This document shows, piece after piece, positions 43,858 through 55,888 of a DNA stretch of 64,000 nucleotides. The stretch is from contig OZ251247.1 in the NCBI GenBank assembly GCA_965240325.2, forward strand, positions 62,001 to 126,000. Reading direction: 5' to 3'. Every line of letters starts with the position of its first letter. Within the stretch, counting starts at the first letter, position 1. Made by a program: the position numbers and the translations under genes. The DNA comes from Rebecca billardiae RCC1528 (lineage: Eukaryota; Haptophyta). The notes under the pieces were generated by a model that was not told the origin of the DNA, searched no databases, and saw only the letters and a program-made list of their open reading frames with translations.

Positions 43858-45264
43858 ATGTCTCAGTTCGCGTCGGAGGTGAAGCTCTTCGGCAAGTGGT
43901 CGTTCGAGGACGTGGAGATCCGCGACATCTCGCTGGAGGACTACATCGCCGTCAAGCCCAAGTACGCGCAGTACCTCCCGCACTCCGCCGGCCGCTGGCA
44001 GAAGAAGCGCTTCCGCAAGGCGTACTGCCCCGTCGTCGAGCGCCTCACCTGCGTACGCGCACGGCGCGCGAGCGGGGCGCGCGGGGCGCGCGGGGCGGAG
44101 CGTGGGCGAGGGGTGGCACGAGGCGAGTCGGTCGGTCTGGCGAGCACGCCGCTCCGTCGGCGCCGCGCGCGTGGGAGGCGCGACGCTCGACGGCGCGCGG
44201 CCGCACGGCGCGCTCGGGGGGCGGCGCGGCGCGCGGGCGCTCACGCCTGCGCCCGTGCTCGCGCGCGCGCCGCGCGACGCGTCGCAGGCGTTGATGCGGT
44301 ACGGGCGGAACAACGGCAAGAAGCTGATGGCCATCCGCATCGTCAAGCACTCGTTTGAGATCATCCACCTGCTGACTGACCAGAACCCGGTGCAGGTGCG
44401 GAGCACTGCGGAGCAGCGCACGTGTGTGTGTGTGTGTGTGCGCGCCGTGCTGTGGCTGCAGGGTGGGGGCGTGGAACACGTGTGTGTGCCACGCGCGTGT
44501 GCGGGGCAGAGGCACGCACGGGCAGGATCGGCACGCACGCACGCTCGCACGCGGACAGACGCACGCGGGCGGGCACTCGGCGCACGCGCGCGGCCGGCGG
44601 GCGGCCTGGCGGTGGGGGCGTGCCGTGCGCGGGCCGTGCGCACCGCCACACGGCCACACGGACAGGGCCGCAACCGGCGCGCCGAGGGCGGTGCACGCGC
44701 CGAGGCGTCGGGGCGGCGCGTGCGGCATCCGCGCCCCGCGGTGCACGCGCGGCCGGACCGCTGGGCGCTCTGCAGCGGCAGCGGCGGGGGCGGGTGCGCA
44801 CGGGAGCGGCGCGGCGGAGGGCTGGGCGGCGGAGGGCGCTGGGGCGGCGTGCGCGGCGCACGGCCGCGGGCGGGGCGTGCGGTCGTGCCGCGCATGCACG
44901 TGCCCTTTGCGGCGGCAGCGCGCGCGCCGAGCCTGACGCCCGCCCCCGCCCCCGCCGTGCCCTCCCGCGCCCCTCCCAGGTCCTCGTCGATGCCGTCATC
45001 AACTGCGGCCCGCGCGAGGACAGCACGCGCGTGGGCGGCGGCGGCGCCGTGCGGCGGCAGGCGTGCGACGTGTCGCCGCTGCGCCGCGTCAACCAGGCGA
45101 TCTTCCTCATCGCGACGGGCGCGCGCGAGGCGGCGTTCCGCAACATTAAGACGATCGCGGAGTGCCTGGCCGACGAGGTCGTGAACGCGGCCAAGGGCTC
45201 GTCCAACTCGTACGCCATCAAGAAGAAGGACGAGATCGAGCGTGTTGCCAAGAGCAACCGCTGA
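43858..45264 (+). CDS. RPS5: Cytosolic ribosomal protein S5 (uS7)
   Basis: Exons 43858-44052, 44288-44395 and 44980-45264 give 195 residues. Conserved signatures run throughout: [86 protein letters not shown], and a C-terminus of [20 protein letters not shown]. It is an essential small-subunit head protein that binds 18S rRNA and lines the mRNA exit region. The N-terminal extension is short, as in several protists. Exon 1 ends with ERLTC and exon 2 starts ALMRYGRNN, matching the length of animal RPS5 exactly. Introns are 235 and 584 bp; the second contains a (GT)n run. It is the one gene here with a GTACG donor. Confidence 0.97.
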
Positions 45265-45998
45265 GCGCTCAGCCGCCTGCTGGGCGGCACCTGGGCGGCA
45301 CGCGGCGGCGCGCTCGGAGCGGCACGGGGCGGGCCGTGCCGTGTGGCCGGCGGTGCACGGGGCGGCCGTCGCTGGCGCTCGCGCCGTGGGAGCCTCGTCG
45401 GCCGCCGTCAGCCGTCGCACGGCTCGGTGCAGCTGCCAGCTGGGAGCGGCGCCGGTGCGACGGCGGCGGACGCCCGCCGTTTTGGAGTCGTCGCGTCAGC
45501 CGGTCGGTGTCGGACTCGGATGGCGCTGTGGACTGAACCGCGTCGCTCGCGCATGCACGCTGAGAAGGCGGCAGCGTGGGTAAACGGATGGGGCAGCGTG
45601 CATATATTAGTATAGCGTCAGATGACGACGAGTGACTCTGCGGCGTCGTCGTCCGCACTGACCACTCCGCGGGCGCGGTTACCACTACTCACTTACCTGC
45701 CGCGACCGCGAGCCGGACAGTCACATCGGAGTAGCTGAGCGGCGGCTGCCGCGCTGGGCCGAGCGACTACTACGGGCCTGCTGACATCGCATCGACGCGC
45801 ATCGGCACGCGCGGCCGACCGACCTGCAGACCTGCTGTCTGTAGGCGAGGCTCCACGCGCAGCATCGTCCATCAGTCGACGTAACCGGAGCCCCAGGTCC
45901 AGGACACGACACACGTCCGGCATCGCGGAGCGTGGCCAAGCGCCATCTGGCAGCGCCGCCGCGAGCCATCGGCCCGTCGCCGAGCGCGCGCGATGCCA
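45265..45998. other. Intergenic, no gene recognised
   Basis: A convergent 3' flank between RPS5 and F-box/RCC1 paralogue D. No repeat or domain-bearing frame was noticed. Confidence 0.5.
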
Positions 45999-47468
45999 TC
46001 AGCAGACAAGCGCACGCCACGCCGTCTCGACGCGCGCGGGCGTGTCAATCCGCTGGGTGGGCTCGTCTCGCTCGGCCTCGCTCATGCCGAGGCCGAGCGC
46101 AGCCGACCGCTTGCCGCACGCGTGCACGCTGCCGTCCGCACTCACAAACAGCGAGTGGGAGTCGCCCATGGCACAGCGCACCACACGGAGAAGAGCGAGG
46201 GCAGCCACGCGCGACGGGACGGCATGCCTCATCTCTTCGGACCCCAGCCCGAGCTGGCCGTACCAGTTGACCCCAAACGTGTGCACGCTGCCGTCCGCGC
46301 CCAGCACCGCGCTGCTGTCAAAGCCAGCGCACGCGCGCACGGCGCGCACAGCGGCGAGCGCCTCAATGCGCCTCGGCGTGGGCTGCTCAGGCGTGTCTGC
46401 GTGCCCGAGCGAGCCATCCTCATCATACCCGAACGAGTACACCGCCCCCTCGCTGTCCACCACCAGGCTGTGGACTTGGCCCGCGCTCACGTGCACGGCG
46501 CGCACGCCCGCGAGCGCCTCGATGCGCTGCGGCGTGAGCTGACGCCGATGGTCGCCGTGGCCGAGCTGGCCAAGCTGACCATGGCCGCACGAGTAGACGG
46601 CGCCGTGCGCAGATAGAAGCAGCGTGTGCGCCTCACCAGCTGCCATCCCGCCCACGCGCACACCGTCCAGCGCCTCGATGCGCGTCGGCTCCCACCGGTC
46701 CTTCGTGTCGCCGTGGCCGAGCTGGCCGCAGCCGTTGCGGCCCCAGCTGTACGCGCACCCAGCGGCGGTGAGCGTGAGGCTGTGACGCCTTCCAGCGGCG
46801 ATCGCCAGAACCACGACACCGACCAGCGCCGCGACGGGCTCGAACTCGCGACAGTCCTCCGTGTCCCCCAGCCCCAGCTGGCCCCAGCCGTTCTCGCCGC
46901 AGCCGTACACAGCGCCGGCGTCGCTCAGCGCGAGCAGGTGGTCATGGCCTGCGGCCACAGCGACCACGCGCACCGCGCTGAGGGAGGCGACGCGCGTCGG
47001 CACACGTAGTCCCCGCGCGCCCGCGTGGCCGCTAGCGACGGACGCTCGATACTCCCCCGTCGGTTGCCTGGTGTGCTCGTCCCACTCCTCCTCCTCGCCG
47101 CACGTGTGCAGCCCGCCCTCCGCGTCCACAAACGCGCTGAAGCCCTCGCCGACCGCCGCCGAAGATGCGTGCTCGCGTGCGAGCTCGATCACGCGCTCGC
47201 GCACGAAAAGCTCCTCCGTCCACGTACACGAAGCCGCGGGCTGCGTCTCGGGCAACGCGCGCTCGTGCCCGCGCGCGCGCGCGCGCTCGCGCAGCGCGCG
47301 CTCGACCGGCGAGCAGCCGCCGGGCGGCGCGGCGTGGAAGAGGCGCGCGGTGGCGTTCAGGCTGGCGAGGTCGCGCGGCGGCAGGAGCGAGATGATGCGG
47401 TCGAGCACCTCGGACGGCAGGTCGACGAGCGCGAGACGACGCGCGTGCGAGTGTGCTGCGTTGGCCAT
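45999..47468 (-). CDS. F-box protein with RCC1 repeats (paralogue D)
   Basis: A single exon of 489 residues from the ATG at 47468. The F-box-like helix set is DLPSEVLDRIISLLPPRDLA, followed by NATARLFHAAPPGG, shared almost exactly with paralogue E. RCC1 motifs include YGCGENGWGQLGLGD, YSWGRNGCGQLGHGD, YSCGHGQLGQLGHGD, YSFGYDEDGSLGHAD and HTFGVNWYGQLGLG. The tail (EAERDEPTQRIDTPARV) is also shared with E. D and E are head-to-tail, 336 bp apart, with related upstream sequence, so they arose by tandem duplication. No disabling change was seen. Confidence 0.88.
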   Translation of the reverse strand: MANAAHSHARRLALVDLPSEVLDRIISLLPPRDLASLNATARLFHAAPPGGCSPVERALRERARARGHERALPETQPAASCTWTEELFVRERVIELAREHASSAAVGEGFSAFVDAEGGLHTCGEEEEWDEHTRQPTGEYRASVASGHAGARGLRVPTRVASLSAVRVVAVAAGHDHLLALSDAGAVYGCGENGWGQLGLGDTEDCREFEPVAALVGVVVLAIAAGRRHSLTLTAAGCAYSWGRNGCGQLGHGDTKDRWEPTRIEALDGVRVGGMAAGEAHTLLLSAHGAVYSCGHGQLGQLGHGDHRRQLTPQRIEALAGVRAVHVSAGQVHSLVVDSEGAVYSFGYDEDGSLGHADTPEQPTPRRIEALAAVRAVRACAGFDSSAVLGADGSVHTFGVNWYGQLGLGSEEMRHAVPSRVAALALLRVVRCAMGDSHSLFVSADGSVHACGKRSAALGLGMSEAERDEPTQRIDTPARVETAWRALVC

Positions 47469-47804
47469 CGCTCTCCGCCAGCCAGTACGGTGAGAGCGCG
47501 TGAGCGTCGGCGCCGGCGCGCCGCGGCCGCGCTCCGCAGTCTCCCGAGTCGCACAGCCTGACAGCCACCGCCGTTGTACAACGGTGATGACAGTTGGCGT
47601 CTGCCTGTTCTGCAAGTTCTGCTAGCTTAGTCTTATTGCTACTGTTAATTCGCCGCGATCTGATGCTCGCGACTAGTAATAAGTAGTACAGCTGCGCATC
47701 AGCCTCTGCCCGCCGCTGGCCGACCGCGCACTCACGGCTCCGTCATCGCAACACTCGTCACTGATGCAACGCGGAGCAGTTGGACGCCGGCAGAGGGTGC
47801 TGCG
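47469..47804 (-). promoter_or_regulatory. Promoter spacer of paralogue D, duplicated upstream of E
   Basis: The segment at about 47567-47700 (CGTTGTACAACGGTGATGAC, then CAGTTGGCGTCTGCCTGTTC and an ATTCGCCGCGATCTGATGCT run) has a diverged counterpart at about 49364-49490, upstream of paralogue E. The palindrome CGTTGTACAACG stands about 100 bp before each start codon. This supports duplication of gene plus promoter. Confidence 0.6.
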
Positions 47805-49265
47805 TCAGCATACGCGAGCACGCCACGCCGCCTCGACGCGCGCGGGCGTGTCAATCCGCTGGGTGGGCTCGTCTCGCTCGGCCGCGCTCATGCCGAGGCC
47901 GAGCGCAGCCGATCGCTCACCGCACGCGTACACGCTGCCGTCCGCACTCACAAACAGCGAGTGGGAGTCGCCCATGGCACAGCGCACCACGCGTGCGGGG
48001 GCGAGGGCGCTGACTTGCGTCGGAGCCAGATGCTCGCGCTGCCGGCACCCCAGCCCGAGCTGGCCAAACTTGTTGTTCCCGAACGTGTGCACGCTGCCGT
48101 CCGCGCCCAGCACCGCGCTGCTGTCAAAGCCAGCACACGCGCGCACTGCGCGCACACCAGCGAGCGCCTCGACGCGGCATGGCGTGGACCACCTGCCACG
48201 GTCGTCGTGGCCGAGCTGGCCGTCTAAGCCACGTCCAAACGAGTGCAAGCCGCCCTCCGCGTCCACCACCAGGCTGTGCAGCGTGCCCGCACTCACGTGC
48301 ACGGCGCGCACGCCGTCCAGCGCCTCGATGCGCCTCGGCGTGTGCTGATCCTGCTCGTCGCCGTGGCCGAGACGGCCGTCCGAGCCAGTGCCGCACGAGT
48401 AGACGGCGCCTTGCACAGATAGAAACAGCGAGTGCATCAAGCCCCCGGATGCGCCGCCCGTGCGCACGCCGTCCAGCGCCTCGATGCGCGTCGGCTCCCA
48501 CCGGTCCTCCGTGTCGCCGTGGCCGAGCTGGCCGCTGACATTGTAGCCCCAGCTGTACGCACCGCCCGCGGCGGTGAGCGCCAGGCTGTGGTAGTTGCCG
48601 GCCGAGATGCCGACGGCGGGCTCACTCACGGGTAGCTCGACAAAAACGAATGCGCGCCGCTCCTCCGTGTTGCCCAGCCCCAGCTGGCCGGAGCCGTTGT
48701 AGCCGCAGCCGTACACGGCGCCGGCATCGCTCAGCGCGAGCAGGTGGCAGTTGCCAGCGGCCACCGCGACCACGCGCACCGCACTGAGGGAGACGACGTG
48801 CGTCGGCACACGCACTACATGCACGTCCGTGTGGCCGATGGCCTCGTGCACTCGGAACTCGCCCGTCGGCTCCCTGGTGTCCTCGTCCTCCTCCTCCTCC
48901 TCGCCGCACGTGTGCAGCCCGCCCTCCGCGTCCACAAACGCGCTGAAGCAGTCGCGTGCGGCGACGACTGCGGCGTGCACGCATGCGAGCTCGAGAAGGT
49001 ACTCGCGCACGAACAGCTCCTCCGTCCACGTGCGCACGCCCGAAGGCAGCGACGCCGGCAGCGCGCGCTCGTGCCCGCGCGCGCGCGCGCACTTGCGCAG
49101 CGCGCGCTCGACCGGTGAGCAACCGCCGGGCGGCGCGGCGTGGAAGAGGCGCGCGGTGGCGTTCAGGCTGGCGAGGTCACGAGGCGGCAGGAGCGAGATG
49201 ATGCAGTCAAGCACCTCTGACGGCAGGTCGACGAGCGCGCGCGTCGGTTGTGCGGTGTCGCCCAT
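47805..49265 (-). CDS. F-box protein with RCC1 repeats (paralogue E)
   Basis: A single exon of 486 residues from the ATG at 49265. The F-box region DLPSEVLDCIISLLPPRDLA differs from D by one residue. RCC1 blades include YGCGYNGSGQLGLGN, YSWGYNVSGQLGHGD, YSCGTGSDGRLGHGD, HSFGRGLDGQLGHDD and HTFGNNKFGQLGLG. The conserved arm has changed from RERARARGH to RKCARARGH. The upstream leader (49281-49335) is one of the three copies of a dispersed motif. It encodes an intact protein, probably another SCF substrate receptor. Confidence 0.88.
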   Translation of the reverse strand: MGDTAQPTRALVDLPSEVLDCIISLLPPRDLASLNATARLFHAAPPGGCSPVERALRKCARARGHERALPASLPSGVRTWTEELFVREYLLELACVHAAVVAARDCFSAFVDAEGGLHTCGEEEEEDEDTREPTGEFRVHEAIGHTDVHVVRVPTHVVSLSAVRVVAVAAGNCHLLALSDAGAVYGCGYNGSGQLGLGNTEERRAFVFVELPVSEPAVGISAGNYHSLALTAAGGAYSWGYNVSGQLGHGDTEDRWEPTRIEALDGVRTGGASGGLMHSLFLSVQGAVYSCGTGSDGRLGHGDEQDQHTPRRIEALDGVRAVHVSAGTLHSLVVDAEGGLHSFGRGLDGQLGHDDRGRWSTPCRVEALAGVRAVRACAGFDSSAVLGADGSVHTFGNNKFGQLGLGCRQREHLAPTQVSALAPARVVRCAMGDSHSLFVSADGSVYACGERSAALGLGMSAAERDEPTQRIDTPARVEAAWRARVC

Positions 49266-49280
49266 CTTGTCAGTCCATAG

Positions 49281-49335
49281 GGCGTCAATCTCGCCTGCCT
49301 GAGCTGTGTGCGTCTCTTATTCTTAGTAAACTGTA
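49281..49335 (+). repeat. Dispersed motif, copy 2, in the leader of paralogue E
   Basis: A match to 17276-17327 and 63881-63926, containing CTCGCCTGCCTGAGCTGTGT and TTATTCTTAGTAAACTGTA. It lies 16-70 bp upstream of the paralogue E start codon and reads opposite to the gene. Confidence 0.8.
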
Positions 49336-49579
49336 TCCCGCGGTCCCCCGCACAGGTGCAGCCACCGTTGTACAACAGTGTCAGTGACAGTTGGCGTCTG
49401 CCTGTTCTGCGGTCGTTCTGCTACCGTGTAGCAGCTTACCATACTGTAGTCTTGCTGTCAATTCGCCGCGGTCTGATGCTCGTGACTAACAGTAATGAGT
49501 ATTACAGCGTGCCGGGACGACGGCGTACTCTGAGCAGCAGAGACGCGCGCGACAATCCGGGCGACGATAGCAGTACAGG

Positions 49580-50260
49580 TCGCTGCTTCAACTTTCGGAC
49601 CCGATTGCTGTTCACTTTTTGTGCACGATGGCGGCGGCGCCCCCGGGGGTCTGCGGCGCTTGAGATCGCGTCTGGCGGCAACCCCAGGGTGTGCCTGAGG
49701 TACAACCCAGCGGCTATGTACCATTTAGACGACTTTGTTCAACTACCATGTGCCCCACGGACGCCACGAGGTCCACGACGGGGCCGCCGACGGCATGCTT
49801 CAACTTTCGGACCCGCGGGCTCTCAGCGCGCGCGCCGAGTCAGAGCCGCTGCCTGGTGAGCCGTGTGAGTCGGGCTTACGGCATCATGCATTCTAGACAT
49901 TACATACATGCAGTAGACCACCTCAGGACCGGACGAACATGCTCACTCAGCTTCCGCGCCAGCCCCAGGCGGCAGCTGCGGCTGCGCCGCCGCGGGCACC
50001 GTCGACCACTTTCGGACCGCATGCTCTCAGCACGCACGCGGAGTCTGCTAGCAGCTGCGGCCGGGTAGGCCATTCGAGTCGGGCTGAGGGCATCATACAT
50101 TCCAGACATCACGTGCGTGTAGCAGCCAACCTCAGGGGCAGGTAAGCATGCTCACTAGGCGACTGTCGATGTCAGCTCCAGACCCTGCGTCGCGGGCACC
50201 GTCCGGCGTTCGCCGTCGACCTCGACCGGGTGAACTTTCGGACCGCGGGCCAGCACGCGC
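49580..50260. repeat. Degenerate tandem array with a period of about 210 bp
   Basis: The core CTTTCGGACC occurs at about 49594, 49805, 50012 and 50235, followed in two units by CTCTCAGC. Two of the intervening blocks share GAGTCGGGCTNANGGCATCAT and CATTCNAGACAT. The units have diverged strongly. Confidence 0.55.
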
Positions 50261-51338
50261 ACGCGTTGCCTCCGCCTCCTTCTGCGCAGTTCGCGCGGCC
50301 TTCTTCTGGTTGAATTCCCGCAACGACCACGAGTCATTCTGGCCATTGAGCCGCATGTTGTCCGGCTTCGGCGCGGCGACCTCTACGGCGGGCACAGGAA
50401 GGATACCGAGCTGGTCGGCGAGCTCAGCCGCGTCGAACCTCACCGCCTCAGCCTAGCGCACGTCAACAAGTTCGGCCTCGTGCTGCTCACGCAGGCGCGC
50501 GAGCTTGGCGGCCTGGCGTGCCGACTACTGCTTGGCAAGCTCAACGTTGGCGCGGAAGGCTGGAGCAATCTTCCAGCGCATCCCCGCCGGCGTGGCTGTG
50601 AACACACTGGCAACTTCGATGATGCGAGCGCGCCAGAGGGCTCGTTGTCGTCGGCCGAGCACGCAGCCGCGCGCCCCAACACCACCGCATGGCAGCCGCC
50701 CTCTCAACTACCACGCGATATATCTCGTGGGTCTCCACCTTCGCCTCAACCGAGTACGGCTTTACGCCCTTAGCCGCCTTCATCGAGGCGCTTGCGCTGG
50801 GCCCGGCCGGCGCGCACAGCGTAAGCGCGGACGTACCGATCAGCGCAGCGCCTGAGCTGCGAGCGGCCGAGGACGATGCCAGCAGGCACCGCGACCCGAC
50901 TGGTGACGTATACTGACGGGCACGTCACCCCACGCGCCGACAGGCCGCTCAGCCCCGCCGCGGCGCGCCCGCCACGCACCCGCCGATGAGCGAGCCACTG
51001 TCGCCATCCATCGCCCGGGTCCGTGCGCCGCCACCTGGAGCTTCGGAGCCGCTCGCAGCCTCGCCGTCGCCGATCAGCTTCGCGACGCTCTGCACGATCG
51101 CGTCCATGCTCTGCTGCTGGTGCGGCAGGAGGCCGACGGTCGCCATGCGCGGCGGCAGCAGCGCGTCCTCCTCGTCGAGCAGGCCGTCGGCGCCGCCGTC
51201 GTCGTCGTCATTGTCGCCGCTCGCCGCGCGCTGCGCGTCCGAGCGCGCGCCCGAGCGCACGCCCGCCGTGCCGTACCCGCTCGGCGCCGGCACGGCCTCC
51301 AAGGCGGCGGCGATGTACACGGCCAAGTACCTGTGCAA
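50132..51338 (-). pseudogene. Degraded coding region, family unknown
   Basis: On the minus strand, protein-like pieces with balanced composition follow one another in shifting frames. DEEDALLPPRMATVGLLPHQ then AIVQSVAKLIGDGE lie at about 51230-51050. KGVKPYSVEAKVETHEIYRV is near 50720, IIEVASVFTATPAGMRWKI near 50600, and LADQLGILPVPAVEVAAPKP then LNGQNDSWSLREFNQ near 50400. At least two in-frame stops and one frameshift interrupt the line. The family was not recognised. A plus-strand frame at about 51295-51350 (KAAAMYTAKYLCKE) also resembles a piece of a transposon replication protein, so the locus may be a composite of dead mobile elements. Confidence 0.4.
50827..51023 (+). repeat. 200-bp direct repeat, copy 1
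   Basis: Nearly identical to 51362-51562, differing by small indels. It starts GCGGACGTACCGATCAGCGC and ends CGCCCGGGTCCG. Confidence 0.9.
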
Positions 51339-51361
51339 GGAGACGCTCGATCTGTGCGCCT

Positions 51362-51562
51362 GCGGACGTACCGATCAGCGCAGCGCCTGAGCTGCGAGCG
51401 GCCGAGGACGATGTCGATGCCAGCAGGCACCGCGACCCGACCGTGGTGACGTATACTGACGGGCACGTCACCCCACGCGCCGACAGGCCGCTCAGCCCCG
51501 CCGCGGCGCGCCCGCCACGCACCCGCCGATGAGCGAGCCACTGTCGCCATCGCCCGGGTCCG
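51362..51562 (+). repeat. 200-bp direct repeat, copy 2
   Basis: The mate of 50827-51023. It is followed at once by two copies of TCCGAAAAACGAAGCAG (51558-51591) and a (TAG)n stretch. The two copies enclose a 338-bp segment with open frames on both strands. Confidence 0.9.
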
Positions 51563-51652
51563 AAAAACGAAGCAGTCCGAAAAACGAAGCAGCGACCTGT
51601 AGTAGTAGTAGCCTGGAGTGGTATAGCCCCAGCATGGCCACGTAGACCGAGG

Positions 51653-52411
51653 ATGCCCAGCGTCGCCACGAACACCGAGCCCGAGGGGACTTTCCCCGGC
51701 GAGCTGCGCTTCTCCGACCGCGCACTGTGTGACGGATCGAAGCGCACCGCCGCGGATGGCCTCTCGCGCTGGTGGACCATCACGCTTGCGGATGGCACGC
51801 GGCTGACGCACTCCATCGCCAGGACGGCCACGCAGGAGGCTGGCCCTGCTTCTCCACAGGGAAAAACCGCCGGCCCCCGCCGGCGGCGCAAGGGAGGTCG
51901 TGGCGTGCCTCCTACTGCTCCCCCGCGGACCGCCCAGCACGCAGCGCGCACGCCGGCCTCGCCGGTGCGCCCGCCCGCCGCGCAGGGCTTGGACGCTGAG
52001 GCGCTGCAGGCGAACGACGAGCAGCAGCACTCTCAGAAGCGGAAGAAGAAGCCCCGGCGTGGGAAGCGCGGGCAACGGCGCGACGCCGAGGGCCGACGGA
52101 TTCGTTCTCCATCGAGCCGTCGCTCCTCGACGCGCCGCGCCGTCAAGGAACGCCAGGCGCGCAAGGCGGCGCGCCTGGCACCGACCGCTGCACCCACGCC
52201 AGTCCCTGCTGCCCCGCTCCACGAGGACCGAGACTCGCCCCCGGGCGACGACTTGGACGACGAGGAGCTGCCGCAGCAGCGGACGAAGCGCACCCTGGAC
52301 GACGCCGCAGCGCCAGCCGCCGCCAGCCAGCCAGCTGGCTCGAGCGGCAGGCGCGTACGCGACCGCTCGGGGAGCACGGGGCAGGCTCGACCAGCTGCTA
52401 CCAGCGGCTGA
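51653..52411 (+). CDS. Hypothetical protein with basic central region
   Basis: A single open frame of 252 residues from an ATG. The first 65 residues look globular (GELRFSDRALCDGSKRTAAD, RWWTITLADGTRLTHSIA). The middle is strongly basic, with a nuclear-localisation-like QKRKKKPRRGKRGQRR. The tail is Pro/Ala-rich with an acidic patch (PPGDDLDDEELPQ). Composition and codon choice are less extreme than in the shadow frames. It lies between the 200-bp direct repeats and dispersed repeat copy 2, so it may belong to a mobile element. No family was recognised. Confidence 0.4.
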   Translation: MPSVATNTEPEGTFPGELRFSDRALCDGSKRTAADGLSRWWTITLADGTRLTHSIARTATQEAGPASPQGKTAGPRRRRKGGRGVPPTAPPRTAQHAARTPASPVRPPAAQGLDAEALQANDEQQHSQKRKKKPRRGKRGQRRDAEGRRIRSPSSRRSSTRRAVKERQARKAARLAPTAAPTPVPAAPLHEDRDSPPGDDLDDEELPQQRTKRTLDDAAAPAAASQPAGSSGRRVRDRSGSTGQARPAATSG

Positions 52412-52485
52412 GACTGCCAGCTGACATCCGGACCTGCACCATCGCCCTCGCTCGGGGCACAGCAGGGCCATGCGAGCCGCGCAGC

Positions 52486-52650
52486 GCAGGTGGATCGCGC
52501 TCCAGCAGCTCAAGGCCGCGCTCAAGCTTTACGATCGCGGTGCAGGCTATGCTCTGCCACCAACGCCGACTTCGTGTCGACGATCGGGCACTGCCGCCGA
52601 CGAATCAGGAGACCCGCGTCGTCCTACCTGTGTCGTTAAATCATAGAATG
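52486..52650 (+). repeat. Dispersed repeat, copy 2
   Basis: Mate of 336-495 in the same orientation, with a 5-bp insertion and scattered substitutions. Similarity ends at TCATAGAATG (52650). Confidence 0.8.
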
Positions 52651-54765
<2,115 letters not shown>

Positions 54766-54971
54766 ACGACGTGGCAGCATCGGACAAGCGTCAGGCTCAG
54801 AGTGCAACAGACGCATAGAATGCGTCCGCGCCTTCCGACCAGGTCAGACAGTGCGCCACCCGCAGCCCTGCCCCCCTACGGGAGCGGGGCCGGGATGGAG
54901 CACCGCCTCGGCCTGGGGCACACGGCGCGGCGACGGCAGATGCCGCCGCGGCCGAGCGCCTTCCGGAGCAC

Positions 54972-55262
54972 TTGGATGAGGGTGAGGTCGTAGTCGATGT
55001 CGCCGCCCGCCGACCTAGCGGCGAGCAGCTCCGGCAAGCGGCAGCCGCGGCTGTCGCCCCCGTGCGCCCGCGTGGGCGCCTGGATGAGGATGAGGTCGTA
55101 GTGCGCGTCGCCGCGCGCCGGCCAAGCGGCGCGCAGCTGCAGAAGAGGGGCTTGGAGTGAGTGAGCGCGCCGCCTAGCGCGCTCTGGGCGATGAAGCAGA
55201 TGAGGTGGTAGTCGATGTCGCAGCCCGGCCCGCCGGCGGGCTGCTGCAGATGCAGTGCTTGA
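54972..55262. repeat. Three imperfect repeats, period about 108-111 bp
   Basis: Blocks starting near 54972, 55080 and 55191 share GATGAGG..GAGGTCGTAGT, GTCGCCGC and a CAGCTGC-like end. On the minus strand they encode a repeated xDIDYDLxLIQ-like peptide, though in different frames, so this is a decayed repeat-protein gene or simple duplication. Confidence 0.55.
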
Positions 55263-55466
55263 TGCTGGGGAACCTGGCCCCTGGGCTCGTCACACCCCGC
55301 ACCCCCTGCCCCACCTAGGGTCGGGAGCGAGGCGGGCACGGTGGCGGAGGCCGGGCGCCAAGGGCCAGATGGGTGCAGCGGCGTCCACCTGCTGCATCGC
55401 CCCCCGAGGCGATGCAGCCGGCGGCCGGCTGGAGAAAGAGGGTGCCAGTGCCTATCCCGGACCCGC

Positions 55467-55686
<220 letters not shown>

Positions 55687-55888
55687 CTTGAAAACTGACA
55701 GGCGGGCTGCGCGGCGACGCAAAAAGAACCGCTCACGTGAACTGCATAGGGCTCATTTTTTGATCGCCTAAGGTGCACTTACCTGCGCCAATATTCAGCT
55801 GGGAAGCGTGCGAATCTCGGACGATAGGCGCCGAAGCCGGAGATCCGCAAGCTCCAGCAAAGGGATTTCGGGAGTGGACCCTTTCACT

